A DNA stretch of 64,000 nucleotides from the NCBI GenBank assembly GCA_024644745.1, contig JAHEHF010000003.1, positions 1-64,000 of the forward strand, read 5' to 3'. The DNA comes from Flavobacteriaceae bacterium. GTDB taxonomy: Bacteria > Bacteroidota > Bacteroidia > Flavobacteriales > Flavobacteriaceae. This document shows positions 25,986-35,179 of this stretch, one piece after another. The position numbers were made by a program, and so were the translations under genes. The notes beneath the pieces are model-generated. The model was not told the DNA's origin, did not search any database, and saw nothing but the letters and a program-made list of their open reading frames with translations. The first letter of the stretch is position 1. Each line of letters begins with the position of its first letter.

Positions 25986-28202
25986 TTAGTTCGTAATTCT
26001 TTTCACTTTTTCAAGTCCATCTATCTTTAGAAGTTTTTGAATAAGATTGTTCAACTGCTGGTTGTTTCTTATGTGCACAGTGATCATACCATGGAAGAAT
26101 CCTTCGTCGCCAGAAATATTGATACTGTGAATATTAACGTTCAAAATACTTGAAATTACTCTGGTTACTTCATTGACCAATCCAATGTTGTCCACTCCAG
26201 TAAGCTCAAGACTTGCTTTGAAACCTTGCTGGGTAGAGTCAATCCATTTTGCGGAGATCACTCTGTATGCATATTGTGATTGCATGCTCAGTGCATTGGG
26301 ACAATTGTGTTTGTGTACCTTGATGCCATCCTTAATTGTTATAAAACCAAAAACAGGGTCCCCCGGAATCGGATTACAACATTTCGAAAGGCTGTATTTT
26401 AACTTTTCCTGATCCTTGCCAAATACGAGCATGTCATAATTGGAACTTACCTCTTCCTTGGTAAATTCCTGTTTGAGGGCTGTAGGACGGTTCATTTTGC
26501 TTTTCAAGAAATGCATCAGGGCATTGGAACGCTGGCTCGCATATTTTTTCAGCTGCTGGTTGTCTATACTGCCATTACCGATCTGATAATAAAGATCAAA
26601 GCTGGTTTTGAGCTTGAAAAAATTAACCAGTTCATTGATGGTCTTTTCATTCATTTTGATCTTCAAGTGGCGAAGCTTTCGTTCAAGAACTTCCTTGCCC
26701 TCTTTTGCGATCAATTTGTGTTCTTCCTTGAGGATGCTTTTAATCTTGGATTTTGCTCTTGCCGTCTTTACGATATCCAGCCACGCCAGCTTGGGTTTTT
26801 GATTTTTGGCAGTAATGATCTCCACCTGATCGCCACTGTGGAGTTCTTTACTGATCTGAACCAGACGTCCGTTGACTTTGGCCGCCCTGCATTTCATGCC
26901 TACTTCGGTATGGATGGCAAAGGCAAAATCGATGGCAGTTGCTCCTTTTGGCAGTGATTTGATATCTCCATCGGGTGTGAAGACATAAATTTCTTTTGAA
27001 TAAAGGTTTAATTTGAATTGCTCAACAAAATCAACTGCATTGACATCAGGGTTTTCCAGGGACTCTCTCAATTTGTTCAGCCACTCTTCCAGTCCGCTTT
27101 CTTTTTGTGAGCCGTGCTTATACCTGAAGTGAGCGGCATAGCCCTTTTCGGCAATTTCATCCATTCTGTGTGATCTGATCTGTACTTCCACCCATTTCCC
27201 CCGAGGGCCCATGACTGTCGTATGTAAGGATTCATAACCCGTGGTTTTAGGATGTGTGATCCAGTCTCGCAATCTGTTGGGGTTGGGGCTGAAGTGATCC
27301 GTTACGATGGAATAAATTTTCCAGGCATCAAATTTTTCATTCTTCAAAGTTGATTTGTACACGATCCTGATGGCGAACTTGTCGTAAACTTCCTCAAAAG
27401 AAACCCCCTGGTTCAGCATTTTTCGCCTGATGGAGTAGATCGATTTGGTGCGCCCTTTAATTGTGTATTTGAAGCCTTCTTTGTCTAAGGAGTCCTTGAT
27501 GATTTTAGTAAAACTGTCAATATATTTTTCCTGCTCTTCCTTACTCTCCGAAATTTTCTCCTCAATATCTTTGAAAACTTCACTCTCGGTGTATTTCAGC
27601 CCGAGGTCCTCAAGCTGGGTCTTGATGTTGTAAAGTCCAAGGCGATGCGCCAATGGAGCATAGATAAAGAGCGTTTCCGAAGCGATCTTCACCTGTTTGT
27701 CAGCTCGCATCGAATCAAGTGTCTGCATATTGTGGTAACGGTCTGCGATTTTGATCAGGATCACCCTGACGTCATCATTGAGGGTCAGGAGCATTTTTCT
27801 GAAATTCTCTGCCTGAATGGATGCATCCTGGTCTTTTTGCAACCTGGAGATCTTTGTGAGGCCGTTGACGATCTTTGCAATGGTCTCACCAAATAGTTGT
27901 TCGATGTCTGCAAAAGTGTAGTCTGTATCTTCAACCACATCATGTAAAAGGGCCGCGGCAATTGAATGGGCTCCAAGTCCTATTTCATTCGCCACAATTT
28001 TAGCTACGGCGATGGGATGATAAATATACGGCTCACCTGTTTTCCTTCTCTGGTCCTTGTGCGCATCCAATGCAATGTCAAAGGCCTTGCGTATCAAAAC
28101 CTTATCTTCATTCGACAAAGTCTGGTACGTGTCTTTCAGCATGTCTTTATAGCGACTTGCTATTTCCTTCTTTTCCTGCTCTAATGTAATTGTATATGCC
28201 AC
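25986..28202 (-). CDS. spoT: Bifunctional (p)ppGpp synthetase/hydrolase (RelA/SpoT family)
   Basis: This 738-residue stringent-response enzyme has all four usual domains. The HD hydrolase contains HPIAVAKIVA and LLHDVVEDTDY (near residue 85), with intact His-Asp pairs. The synthetase domain contains IKGRTKSIYSIRRKML, GYESLHTTVMGP and EVQIRSHRMDEIAEKGYAAH. The TGS domain contains VFTPDGDIKSLPKGATAIDFAFAIH, and the C-terminal ACT domain contains LELTGVDNIGLVNEVTRVIS. It should make and degrade (p)ppGpp in response to starvation. The intact HD motif separates it from hydrolase-dead RelA. The length is normal. Confidence 0.96.
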   Translation of the reverse strand: MAYTITLEQEKKEIASRYKDMLKDTYQTLSNEDKVLIRKAFDIALDAHKDQRRKTGEPYIYHPIAVAKIVANEIGLGAHSIAAALLHDVVEDTDYTFADIEQLFGETIAKIVNGLTKISRLQKDQDASIQAENFRKMLLTLNDDVRVILIKIADRYHNMQTLDSMRADKQVKIASETLFIYAPLAHRLGLYNIKTQLEDLGLKYTESEVFKDIEEKISESKEEQEKYIDSFTKIIKDSLDKEGFKYTIKGRTKSIYSIRRKMLNQGVSFEEVYDKFAIRIVYKSTLKNEKFDAWKIYSIVTDHFSPNPNRLRDWITHPKTTGYESLHTTVMGPRGKWVEVQIRSHRMDEIAEKGYAAHFRYKHGSQKESGLEEWLNKLRESLENPDVNAVDFVEQFKLNLYSKEIYVFTPDGDIKSLPKGATAIDFAFAIHTEVGMKCRAAKVNGRLVQISKELHSGDQVEIITAKNQKPKLAWLDIVKTARAKSKIKSILKEEHKLIAKEGKEVLERKLRHLKIKMNEKTINELVNFFKLKTSFDLYYQIGNGSIDNQQLKKYASQRSNALMHFLKSKMNRPTALKQEFTKEEVSSNYDMLVFGKDQEKLKYSLSKCCNPIPGDPVFGFITIKDGIKVHKHNCPNALSMQSQYAYRVISAKWIDSTQQGFKASLELTGVDNIGLVNEVTRVISSILNVNIHSINISGDEGFFHGMITVHIRNNQQLNNLIQKLLKIDGLEKVKRITN

Positions 28203-28277
28203 CGACTAAAAATAGTATAAAGCACATTAAATAACAAGTTTTTAAGAATCAAAAAAAACTGCAGCTCGGCCGCCTGA

Positions 28278-29513
28278 TTAAAGCGATCTTAGATTCCTGA
28301 CCCTTTGCAGCAGAGTAGGGTGCGAGTAGTGCAGGAATACATTCGCTTTGTGAGGGGTGAGATTGCTAAGGCTGTTTTTTGACAGTTTTTTAAGCGAAGA
28401 GATCAAGGCCTCACCATCGAAATTGGATTTGGCAAAATCATCTGCCTCGTACTCGAATTTTCTGGACATATAATTCATAATGATACCTGTAAGTTCGGAT
28501 ATTGGGCTGTAAAGTATTCCGAAAGTGATCAGGCCAATATGAAAGCTGGGGATCTCTACAGACAAGGCTTGAGACAGCAGGGCATTATTGATCAGCAGTG
28601 AGAATACATAGAGGGTGAATCCCGTAACGAAAAGAGATATGGCCATGTTGATCATGACGTGTTTTTTCTTGTAATGCCCTATTTCATGCGCTAAAACAGC
28701 TACAATCTCTTCCGGAGTAAGATCGTCAATAAGCGTGTCATACAAAACAATTCTTTTTTTACCTCCAAAACCGGAAAAGTAAGCATTGGCCTTGGTCGAT
28801 CTTTTTGAGCCGTCTATGACAAAGATATTGTTGAGTTTAAATCCCGTTTTTTTGGCAAATTCCTGGATGGCATTTTTCAGGTCACCCGCTTCCAAAGGTT
28901 TTTGCTTATTGAATATAGGAACGATCAGCGATGAGTAGAACATGGTCATAAAAATCGTGAAAAGACCAATGAAGATCCATGCGTATATCCAAAACAAGTC
29001 TCCGGCTATTTCATAGAACCACATGATAATCGACAGGACGCCAGCTCCAAGGATGACACTGAGCAACCAGCCCTTGAGTTTGTCTGTAAAAAATAGGCGT
29101 TTGCTACTTTTATTGAACCCGTATTTTTCTTCAATTACAAAATTGTGATAGTAGGAGAAGGGGGTATTGATGATGTCACTTCCTATCATGATGACCCCAA
29201 AGAAGATCAGGGCAACGGTAATTTCATTACTGCTATAACTTCTCGCAAATTCATCAACCCATGCAAATCCTTTGAAAAGAAAAAAAGCGAGTGTCAGTAA
29301 AATTTTAAAGCTGCTGGTGATCAAAGAAAACCTGTAGTTCTCTTTTTTATAAGACTGAGATTTGTAATACTCGTCTTCGTTGTAAACATCCTTTAATTCT
29401 TCGGGGATCTTGTCGTCAAAACGCCTGGAATTTAAGTAGTCAATATATGTATCAACGATAAAATCAATAATAAGAATACCGATAATAATTAAGAATAATA
29501 CTTCTGGAGTCAT
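28278..29513 (-). CDS. M48-family membrane zinc metalloprotease (Ste24-like)
   Basis: This 411-residue protein has several membrane helices and the M48 catalytic motif HEIGHYKKKH (within AVLAHEIGHYKKKHV, residues of about 275-285). The third zinc ligand is the Glu in KFEYEADDFAKSNF. The N-terminal SYYHNFVIEEKYGFNKSS region is characteristic of Ste24/CAAX-protease-1 type enzymes. Bacterial members degrade misfolded membrane proteins; prenylation is not expected. The start is 24 bases upstream-adjacent to the TrmH-family stop on the same strand, so the two may be co-transcribed. Confidence 0.92.
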   Translation of the reverse strand: MTPEVLFLIIIGILIIDFIVDTYIDYLNSRRFDDKIPEELKDVYNEDEYYKSQSYKKENYRFSLITSSFKILLTLAFFLFKGFAWVDEFARSYSSNEITVALIFFGVIMIGSDIINTPFSYYHNFVIEEKYGFNKSSKRLFFTDKLKGWLLSVILGAGVLSIIMWFYEIAGDLFWIYAWIFIGLFTIFMTMFYSSLIVPIFNKQKPLEAGDLKNAIQEFAKKTGFKLNNIFVIDGSKRSTKANAYFSGFGGKKRIVLYDTLIDDLTPEEIVAVLAHEIGHYKKKHVMINMAISLFVTGFTLYVFSLLINNALLSQALSVEIPSFHIGLITFGILYSPISELTGIIMNYMSRKFEYEADDFAKSNFDGEALISSLKKLSKNSLSNLTPHKANVFLHYSHPTLLQRVRNLRSL

Positions 29514-29539
29514 TGATCTATGATTAATTGGTCAACATT

Positions 29540-30358
29540 TTATTGCAGGGTTTCAAAGTTTCTTTGTCTTTTGGCCTCAAAAATAACAATTGCAGCCGAA
29601 ACAGAAACGTTTAATGAGTCTATTTTACCTTGCATAGGTATGATGATGTTTTCTGTGGCCTCTTCGGTCCATTCCCGGCTCAATCCGGTTGCTTCAGTTC
29701 CTACTACGATGGCTGAAGGATTTTTATAAGCCACCTGGTCATACCTGACACTGTCACTGCGCAAAGCTGCAGAATAAATATGAATCTCCCGCTGCTTCAG
29801 AAATGTAAGAATTTCATTTGTTGATCCTACAGCAATTTGATTGGTAAAAACACAGCCCACACTCGACCTGATGATATTCGGATTGTAAAGGTCAGTAATT
29901 GGATTTGCAATGATTACCGCATCAAGGTTTGCTGCATCCGCTGTTCGGAACAAGGCACCTAAATTGCCTGGCTTTTCGGAGGCTTCTGCTACCAGAATTA
30001 ACGGATTTTTATTTAATTTTAAATCGTTTAATTTCAATATTTTAAATAATGACACCGAAATTATTCCTTCAGTTCCTTTTCTGTGAGCGATCCGTTCGTA
30101 AACCTTCAAAGATACACGTATCAATTCTATATTTTTTACCTCGATCAATTCCAGCAGCCCGTCAAGTGCTTCCCTGGCAATAATATCCTCACAAAACAGG
30201 AGTTTCTGAATCACATAACCCGAGGCCACAGAAAGCTTTATTTCCCTTAGCCCTTCAATGACAAACAGGCCCTTTTTCTTTCTAATTTTAGACTTGGTCT
30301 GTAATTGAATGATTTCTTTAATCAGGTCATTCTGGGTACTTGAGATTTCTTTGATCAT
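29540..30358 (-). CDS. TrmH/SpoU-family RNA 2'-O-ribose methyltransferase
   Basis: This 272-residue protein has the SpoU knot motifs: motif 1 NLGALFRTADAANLDAVIIANP, motif 2 IVVGTEATGLSREW and motif 3 IIPMQGKIDSLNVSVSAAIVIFEAKRQR. An N-terminal L30e-like substrate-binding domain (KGLFVIEGLREIKLSVASGY) precedes them. Such enzymes methylate 2'-OH groups in rRNA or tRNA using SAM; the target nucleotide cannot be inferred. The domain order resembles the RlmB/TrmH type. It is followed by the gutted amidohydrolase gene on the same strand. Confidence 0.93.
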   Translation of the reverse strand: MIKEISSTQNDLIKEIIQLQTKSKIRKKKGLFVIEGLREIKLSVASGYVIQKLLFCEDIIAREALDGLLELIEVKNIELIRVSLKVYERIAHRKGTEGIISVSLFKILKLNDLKLNKNPLILVAEASEKPGNLGALFRTADAANLDAVIIANPITDLYNPNIIRSSVGCVFTNQIAVGSTNEILTFLKQREIHIYSAALRSDSVRYDQVAYKNPSAIVVGTEATGLSREWTEEATENIIIPMQGKIDSLNVSVSAAIVIFEAKRQRNFETLQ

Positions 30359-30395
30359 GTGATGAATTTAAAAACCAGATCAGTGGCAATTTTAT

Positions 30396-30803
30396 CTATT
30401 CCGCAGCTTGTGAAAATTTTTCCATATAGCGTTTCCATAATTTGGTCTCATGGGTTTCAAGACTGATATCACGACCATCTATAAAAGCCCTGGACAACAA
30501 GTTCCCCCTCAAATCAAGGGCATTTCCCTTACTGATGGGAAGGGTGGTACTTTTTCCTTTCAGATCAATAATTACCGAGTTTTCGTGAATGATCATGTTT
30601 GATCCGGATCCAACTACTTTGCCATTTTTGATGAAAAGGATCCCATTACTGACTTCCTGATCAGGAGAACTATATAATTTCGCATTTATCAATGCGGCGT
30701 GATTTTCATTTTCTGATGTAAGGCCAGCGATTTTAGGAACGTACTTCTGCGAGTTTACTGTAATGAGCTGAAGCAATAAAACCAAGGCAATTATTTTCTT
30801 CAT
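30396..30803 (-). pseudogene. Amidohydrolase remnant: both ends kept, catalytic barrel missing
   Basis: The 135-residue product starts with a good signal peptide (MKKIIALVLLLQLITVNSQ; a start 11 codons further upstream is possible but has no such signal). Residues of about 35-85 match the N-terminal beta domain of exported amidohydrolases (ALINAKLYSSPDQEVSNGI, then LFIKNGKVVGSGSNM and VIIDLKGK). Directly after KSTTLP comes ISKGNALDLRGNLLSR, FIDGRDISLETHE and TKLWKRYMEKF, which matches the extreme C-terminus of the same family. The several-hundred-residue metal-binding barrel between them is gone, in frame. DUF3810 next door is recalled as a usual neighbour of intact amidohydrolases. No hydrolase activity is expected. 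It could still be an expressed short protein. Confidence 0.7.
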
Positions 30804-30832
30804 AAGATATTGAAATTTAGATTTCAAATGTA

Positions 30833-31966
30833 TCAATTAAAATCCAGTGTATATTCCTGTTCATAGGAAATGAGCAGATCCATGATCTGGTTATAGCTCT
30901 CCAGCCCGTCTTCGTGCTGGTTGTATTTTAAATAATGATCATAAAAGATCTTGAAGAAGGGCTCAAAAGGATTTTCATATTTTCGCCAGAATTCGTCAGA
31001 TTCACGAATATTTTTTAAGATACCTTGAGGGAGCCTGTCAATATAGGTCTTGAACAGGTCCTTGTCGTAGCGATTGATGTCCAGTAAAGCATAGCGCAGG
31101 ACCAGTAGGTAAGCCGCATACTGAAAATAGGGATCATTGTGATGCGCCGCTGCCAAAAACCCGATAAAATTGGCCTCACTTTCAGATGCAATTCCCAATT
31201 GATGGGCTACTTCATGAGAGCTTGTAAAGGGAAGCGTGATTTTCGGAATCAAATGATCGACCTGGGCTTCGCCTGACAAGGGGTTGAAATATCCTGAAAA
31301 TCCCATATAAGTTAATGGAAGGCTGAAAAGCGATGGTTTTAAGGAACTTCTCGTGTAGCGGAACTGCTCAAACTTTTTACCCAGATTGTCGTATCCGTTT
31401 TTTGTCAATTTTAGAATTTCATCCTTGGTATGAGGAACAATAACGGGTAGTGAATCGTTGACCACAAGCCGGTTTTGTAAATTCAGGGTATGCTCCATGA
31501 TTCTGGCAGTAGTTTGTTCCAGCTGTTCTATATCAAATTTTTCTTTCTTTAACCGCATGGTTTTGGAGACCGGGCTTCTCGAATAGTTGAGTCCCCAAAA
31601 GAGATAGAAGCAAAAATAAAATACGGATATTCCGGCCAGGAGTTCGAAGAGGTATTTTTTTCTGTTTCTCATCTTGTTCGCAATGATTCTGTAAACAGCA
31701 CGAATGACCAGAAACAGCAGCAGGGCATAAAGCAGATCGCCAATTGAAAAGGGCAGCCAGCCGAAAAGGAATCTCAGTACGGCTGCAATGACCGGGTAAA
31801 GCCCATCGGCATAGAACCTGTCAATAAAGTCAGGAAAATAAGAAAAAACGGCTACCAGACCTATTTGAAAAAAAAGGAAAATTGATAAAAGGATATTTCT
31901 TTTTTCTTTATACATTGCATGGTGGAATATCTGAACAAAAGAACAAATTATTAACAACATTAACAA
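30833..31966 (-). CDS. DUF3810 membrane protein with HExxH motif
   Basis: This protein of up to 377 residues probably starts at the ATG at 31915 (MYKEKRNILLSIFLFFQIG), which places the first membrane helix normally. Helices of about 25-45, 65-85 and 108-128 are followed by a large soluble domain. That domain contains FTSSHEVAHQLGIASESEANFIGFLAA, an HExxH zinc-peptidase motif with a downstream glutamate (ESEANF) resembling gluzincin ligands. The DUF3810 family is therefore a predicted membrane metallopeptidase, but no substrate is known. It lies 29 bases upstream of the amidohydrolase remnant in the same orientation. Confidence 0.85.
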   Translation of the reverse strand: MLMLLIICSFVQIFHHAMYKEKRNILLSIFLFFQIGLVAVFSYFPDFIDRFYADGLYPVIAAVLRFLFGWLPFSIGDLLYALLLFLVIRAVYRIIANKMRNRKKYLFELLAGISVFYFCFYLFWGLNYSRSPVSKTMRLKKEKFDIEQLEQTTARIMEHTLNLQNRLVVNDSLPVIVPHTKDEILKLTKNGYDNLGKKFEQFRYTRSSLKPSLFSLPLTYMGFSGYFNPLSGEAQVDHLIPKITLPFTSSHEVAHQLGIASESEANFIGFLAAAHHNDPYFQYAAYLLVLRYALLDINRYDKDLFKTYIDRLPQGILKNIRESDEFWRKYENPFEPFFKIFYDHYLKYNQHEDGLESYNQIMDLLISYEQEYTLDFN

Positions 31967-32191
31967 TTTAGTTTTTGATTGATTTCATTGTTCGTATCCG
32001 ATGCACCGGATGCTAAAGAATTGCAAATTAATTTATTAAGATTTTCATTTTTTCATATAGAAAATCCAAACCTAGCCACCTTTTGTAAGCAATGATGTTT
32101 TGAACCTGGCTTTATTAACATCATTTTGATTGTTAACAAATAATGTTAATTTTAAATAGAACATTTTAATAGTTTTAAATCCTTAAACAAT

Positions 32192-32199
32192 TACATTTG
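32192..32199 (+). promoter_or_regulatory. Candidate -7 box of dnaB (TACATTTG), four bases before the ATG
   Basis: An exact TAnnTTTG match ending only four bases before the dnaB ATG at 32204. Transcription starting the usual few bases downstream would begin at or just after the ATG, so the mRNA would be leaderless or the real start lies further in. Confidence 0.45.
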
Positions 32200-32203
32200 C
32201 CAC

Positions 32204-33724
32204 ATGGATTCAGCAAGATCAATATCGTACCAAAGCAAGGGAAAAGGAACAATAATAAACCTTGAACAAGGGAAGATCCCTCCGCAGGCTATTGACCTTG
32301 AAGAGGCCGTTTTAGGGGCAATGATGATCGACAAGAAAGGTGTGGATGACGTAATTGACATCCTTCATTCGGAAGCTTTTTACAAGCCTGCACACCAATT
32401 TATCTATGAAGCCATTTTTGCTCTGTTTGAAAATTCTGAACCCATAGATTTGCTGACTGTTTCTAATCAGTTAAAAAAATCTGAAAAACTTGAAGCTGTC
32501 GGGGGCGACTTTTACCTGATCAGCCTGAGTCAGAAAGTCTCATCGGCTGCTCATATTGAATTTCACGCCCGGATCATCCTGCAGAAGTTCATCCAAAGAA
32601 GGCTGATTACCATTTCAAGTGAGATTATCACAAATTCCTATGATGAAACCGTCGATGTATTTGATTTGCTTGATGAGGCTGAAACCAAATTATTTGACAT
32701 CACCCAGGGAAATTTAAAAAAGAGTTCTGAAGCCGCACATAACCTGGTAACCCAGGCCCTGAAAAAAATTGAAGATATTTCGAATCAGGAAGGCATGAGC
32801 GGTGTTGCCACGGGCTTCAGCAAGTTGGATCAACTGACCTCAGGGTGGCAACCGTCTGACCTTGTGATTCTGGCTGCTCGTCCCGGGATGGGTAAAACGG
32901 CCTTTGTGATGTCTATGGCGAAGAACATCGCGATCGATTTTGACATTGCGGTGGCAATTTTTTCATTGGAAATGTCATCGGTTCAACTGATCACCAGAAT
33001 GATTTCCAGTGAAACGGGTATTTCTTCTGAAAAATTGAGAAAGGGAAGCCTTGAAACCTACGAATGGGAGGCACTTAACGTTAAGGTTAAAAAATTGTCC
33101 GATGCTCCTATTTTCATTGATGACACACCTTCTTTGTCGGTATTTGACCTTCGCGCTAAGGCCAGGAGACTCGTTTCCCAGCATGATGTAAAAATTGTAA
33201 TTATTGATTACCTTCAACTGATGACCGCTGGTTCCAGCACCAAGAGCTCAGGGAACAGGGAACAGGAGATTTCTACCATATCAAGAAACCTCAAGGCACT
33301 GGCCAAGGAACTTAATGTGCCGGTGATTGCCTTGTCACAGTTATCGAGGGCGGTTGAAACAAGAGGGGGAAGCAAGAGACCCTTGCTGTCAGATTTACGG
33401 GAATCGGGTGCCATTGAGCAGGACGCCGATATTGTTTCCTTTATTTACAGGCCCGAATATTACGGCCTTACCGAATGGGACGATGATGAAAGAACTCCTT
33501 GTGAAGGCCAGGCAGAGTTTATTGTGGCAAAACACCGTAATGGAGGACTGGACAGCATTCGTATGAAGTTCATTGGCAGGCTGGCGAAATTTGCCAATCT
33601 TGACGAAGGCTTTGAAACAGAGTTTCAGTCTTCAATGAACTCAGACACGATCTCTCCGAGTAATTTTACAAGTGCAAACGATGCCTTTGGGAACATGAAC
33701 AATGATGATGACGTTCCGTTTTAA
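32204..33724 (+). CDS. dnaB: Replicative DNA helicase DnaB
   Basis: This hexameric helicase unwinds DNA at the replication fork and binds primase. The 506-residue protein has the N-terminal helical domain (GKIPPQAIDLEEAVLGAMMIDK), a linker and a RecA-like motor domain. Walker A is ARPGMGKTAFVMS near residue 228, FSLEMSSVQLITRM follows, and Walker B is IVIIDYLQLM. The conserved RESGAIEQDADIVSFIYRPEYY and AKHRNGGL elements are also present. No intein is present. The length is normal for the lineage. It is the first gene of a + strand pair with the exported protein 24 bases downstream. Confidence 0.97.
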   Translation: MDSARSISYQSKGKGTIINLEQGKIPPQAIDLEEAVLGAMMIDKKGVDDVIDILHSEAFYKPAHQFIYEAIFALFENSEPIDLLTVSNQLKKSEKLEAVGGDFYLISLSQKVSSAAHIEFHARIILQKFIQRRLITISSEIITNSYDETVDVFDLLDEAETKLFDITQGNLKKSSEAAHNLVTQALKKIEDISNQEGMSGVATGFSKLDQLTSGWQPSDLVILAARPGMGKTAFVMSMAKNIAIDFDIAVAIFSLEMSSVQLITRMISSETGISSEKLRKGSLETYEWEALNVKVKKLSDAPIFIDDTPSLSVFDLRAKARRLVSQHDVKIVIIDYLQLMTAGSSTKSSGNREQEISTISRNLKALAKELNVPVIALSQLSRAVETRGGSKRPLLSDLRESGAIEQDADIVSFIYRPEYYGLTEWDDDERTPCEGQAEFIVAKHRNGGLDSIRMKFIGRLAKFANLDEGFETEFQSSMNSDTISPSNFTSANDAFGNMNNDDDVPF

Positions 33725-33747
33725 TTTACAGTAGCCTTTATAATCAT

Positions 33748-35034
33748 ATGGTTTTTTGTAAGACATTTTTCAAACCAAAGAATTTTTTTAGTTTGCTGGT
33801 GTTATTGCTTTTTAACACTGCGGTATATGGATCCTATTTGCTTATCCCGATGGATGCAACCTCTCAGAAAAATCATTTGAAAGCCTACGGGATCACATAC
33901 TTTTCATTGCTGCAAGGCAATAAGGTACAATGGTTGCTGAATTACAGAGGTGGATCCTTCCTGCTTGAAGACCATGAGAATTTTCGAAGAGAGTGTACCG
34001 TACGTGGTGTTTCTTTTGAGGTCATTTCAGAAATTGAAGCTGTAAAGATTCTCGAACTTATTGCAAGTCCGTCACAAAACATGGAGGCCGTAATTTTGGA
34101 AAAGGCACCGAAAATTGCAGTCTATTCACCCAAGGAGAACCAACCTTGGGACGACGCCGTGACCATGGTGCTGGAATTTGCAGAGATTCCTTATGATGTT
34201 GTCTATGATGAAGAGGTGTTGCAAGATAAATTACTCTTGTACGAATGGCTGCATTTGCATCATGAAGATTTTACCGGGCAATTTGGAAAGTTCTACGGGG
34301 CTTTCAGAAGCGCGCCCTGGTATATCGAGAGCAAAGTGAATGCTGAAAAAAGGGCCTTAGATCTGGGTTATCAAAAAGTTTCGGAACAAAAACTGGACGT
34401 TGCCTTGAAAATAAGAGATTATGTTGTTGGCGGAGGCTTTATGTTTGCCATGTGCTCAGCCACAGATAGTTTCGACATTGCCCTTTCGGCAGAAGGGGTG
34501 GATATTTGTGAAGTTATGTTTGACGGAGACCCTTCAGACAGAGGATACCAGGAGCAACTGGATTATGAGAAGACCTTTGCCTTTAAAGATTTTACCCTCG
34601 AGCGCAATCCGATCATTTATGAATTCTCTAATATCGATACGACACGAAAAAGAAAAGTACTTAAACCGGAAGATTATTTTGAATTAAAGGCTTATTCTGC
34701 AAAATGGGACATGGTTCCCAGCATGCTTTGTCAGAATCATACACTGATGATCAAAGGTTTTATGGGTCAGACTACTGCCTTTGAACCAAACTTGATCAAG
34801 CCTACGGTCATGATCATGGGGCAAAATAATGTGAATGGCGAGGCGAGATACATACACGGGGTCAAGGGTAAGGGAATGTTTACTTTTTTTGGGGGTCATG
34901 ATCCTGAAGACTACCAGCACAGGGTAGGGGATCCAAAAACGGAACTCGACCTGCATCCTACATCTCCTGGTTACAGACTGATCCTGAACAATGTTTTGTT
35001 TCCGGCGGCTCGAAAGAAAAAGCAAAAAACTTGA
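33748..35034 (+). CDS. Exported protein of the flavobacterial 'asparagine synthetase B' group, function unknown
   Basis: This 428-residue protein has an N-terminal signal (FFSLLVLLLFNTAVYGSYLL). Conserved stretches include IPMDATSQKNHLKAYGITYFSLLQG, VQWLLNYRGGSFLL, LLYEWLHLHHEDFTGQFGKFYGAF, GGGFMFAMCSATDSFDIALSAEGVD, SMLCQNHTLMIKGFMGQTT and ARYIHGVKGKGMFTFFGGHDPEDYQ. The same set is found in flavobacterial proteins labelled asparagine synthetase B. I see neither the N-terminal Cys-2 glutaminase nor the SGGxDS ATP loop of real AsnB, and the signal peptide argues against a cytosolic amidotransferase. The GGFMFAMCSATDSFD and FFGGHDPED segments recall class-I glutaminase-like folds, but this is a guess. 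The function is unassigned. Confidence 0.8.
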   Translation: MVFCKTFFKPKNFFSLLVLLLFNTAVYGSYLLIPMDATSQKNHLKAYGITYFSLLQGNKVQWLLNYRGGSFLLEDHENFRRECTVRGVSFEVISEIEAVKILELIASPSQNMEAVILEKAPKIAVYSPKENQPWDDAVTMVLEFAEIPYDVVYDEEVLQDKLLLYEWLHLHHEDFTGQFGKFYGAFRSAPWYIESKVNAEKRALDLGYQKVSEQKLDVALKIRDYVVGGGFMFAMCSATDSFDIALSAEGVDICEVMFDGDPSDRGYQEQLDYEKTFAFKDFTLERNPIIYEFSNIDTTRKRKVLKPEDYFELKAYSAKWDMVPSMLCQNHTLMIKGFMGQTTAFEPNLIKPTVMIMGQNNVNGEARYIHGVKGKGMFTFFGGHDPEDYQHRVGDPKTELDLHPTSPGYRLILNNVLFPAARKKKQKT

Positions 35035-35082
35035 TCAAATGATTTTTTAATGAAGCAAGGGCAGTGAAAATCTAAGAGAATA

Positions 35083-35119
35083 AAAAAAACCTCAGGTACA
35101 AGGACCTTGAGGTTTTTTT
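35083..35119. terminator. Bidirectional terminator between the exported protein (+) and purL (-)
   Basis: A stem with a one-base bulge pairs CCTCA-GGT (from 35090) with ACCTTGAGG (ending 35112). An A-run precedes it and seven T residues follow. It lies between convergent genes. Confidence 0.75.
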
Positions 35120-35179
35120 CATAGGTGTATGATGAATTGAGGACAATTCATTCAAGAATGCCTCAAATGATCCCCTTGA

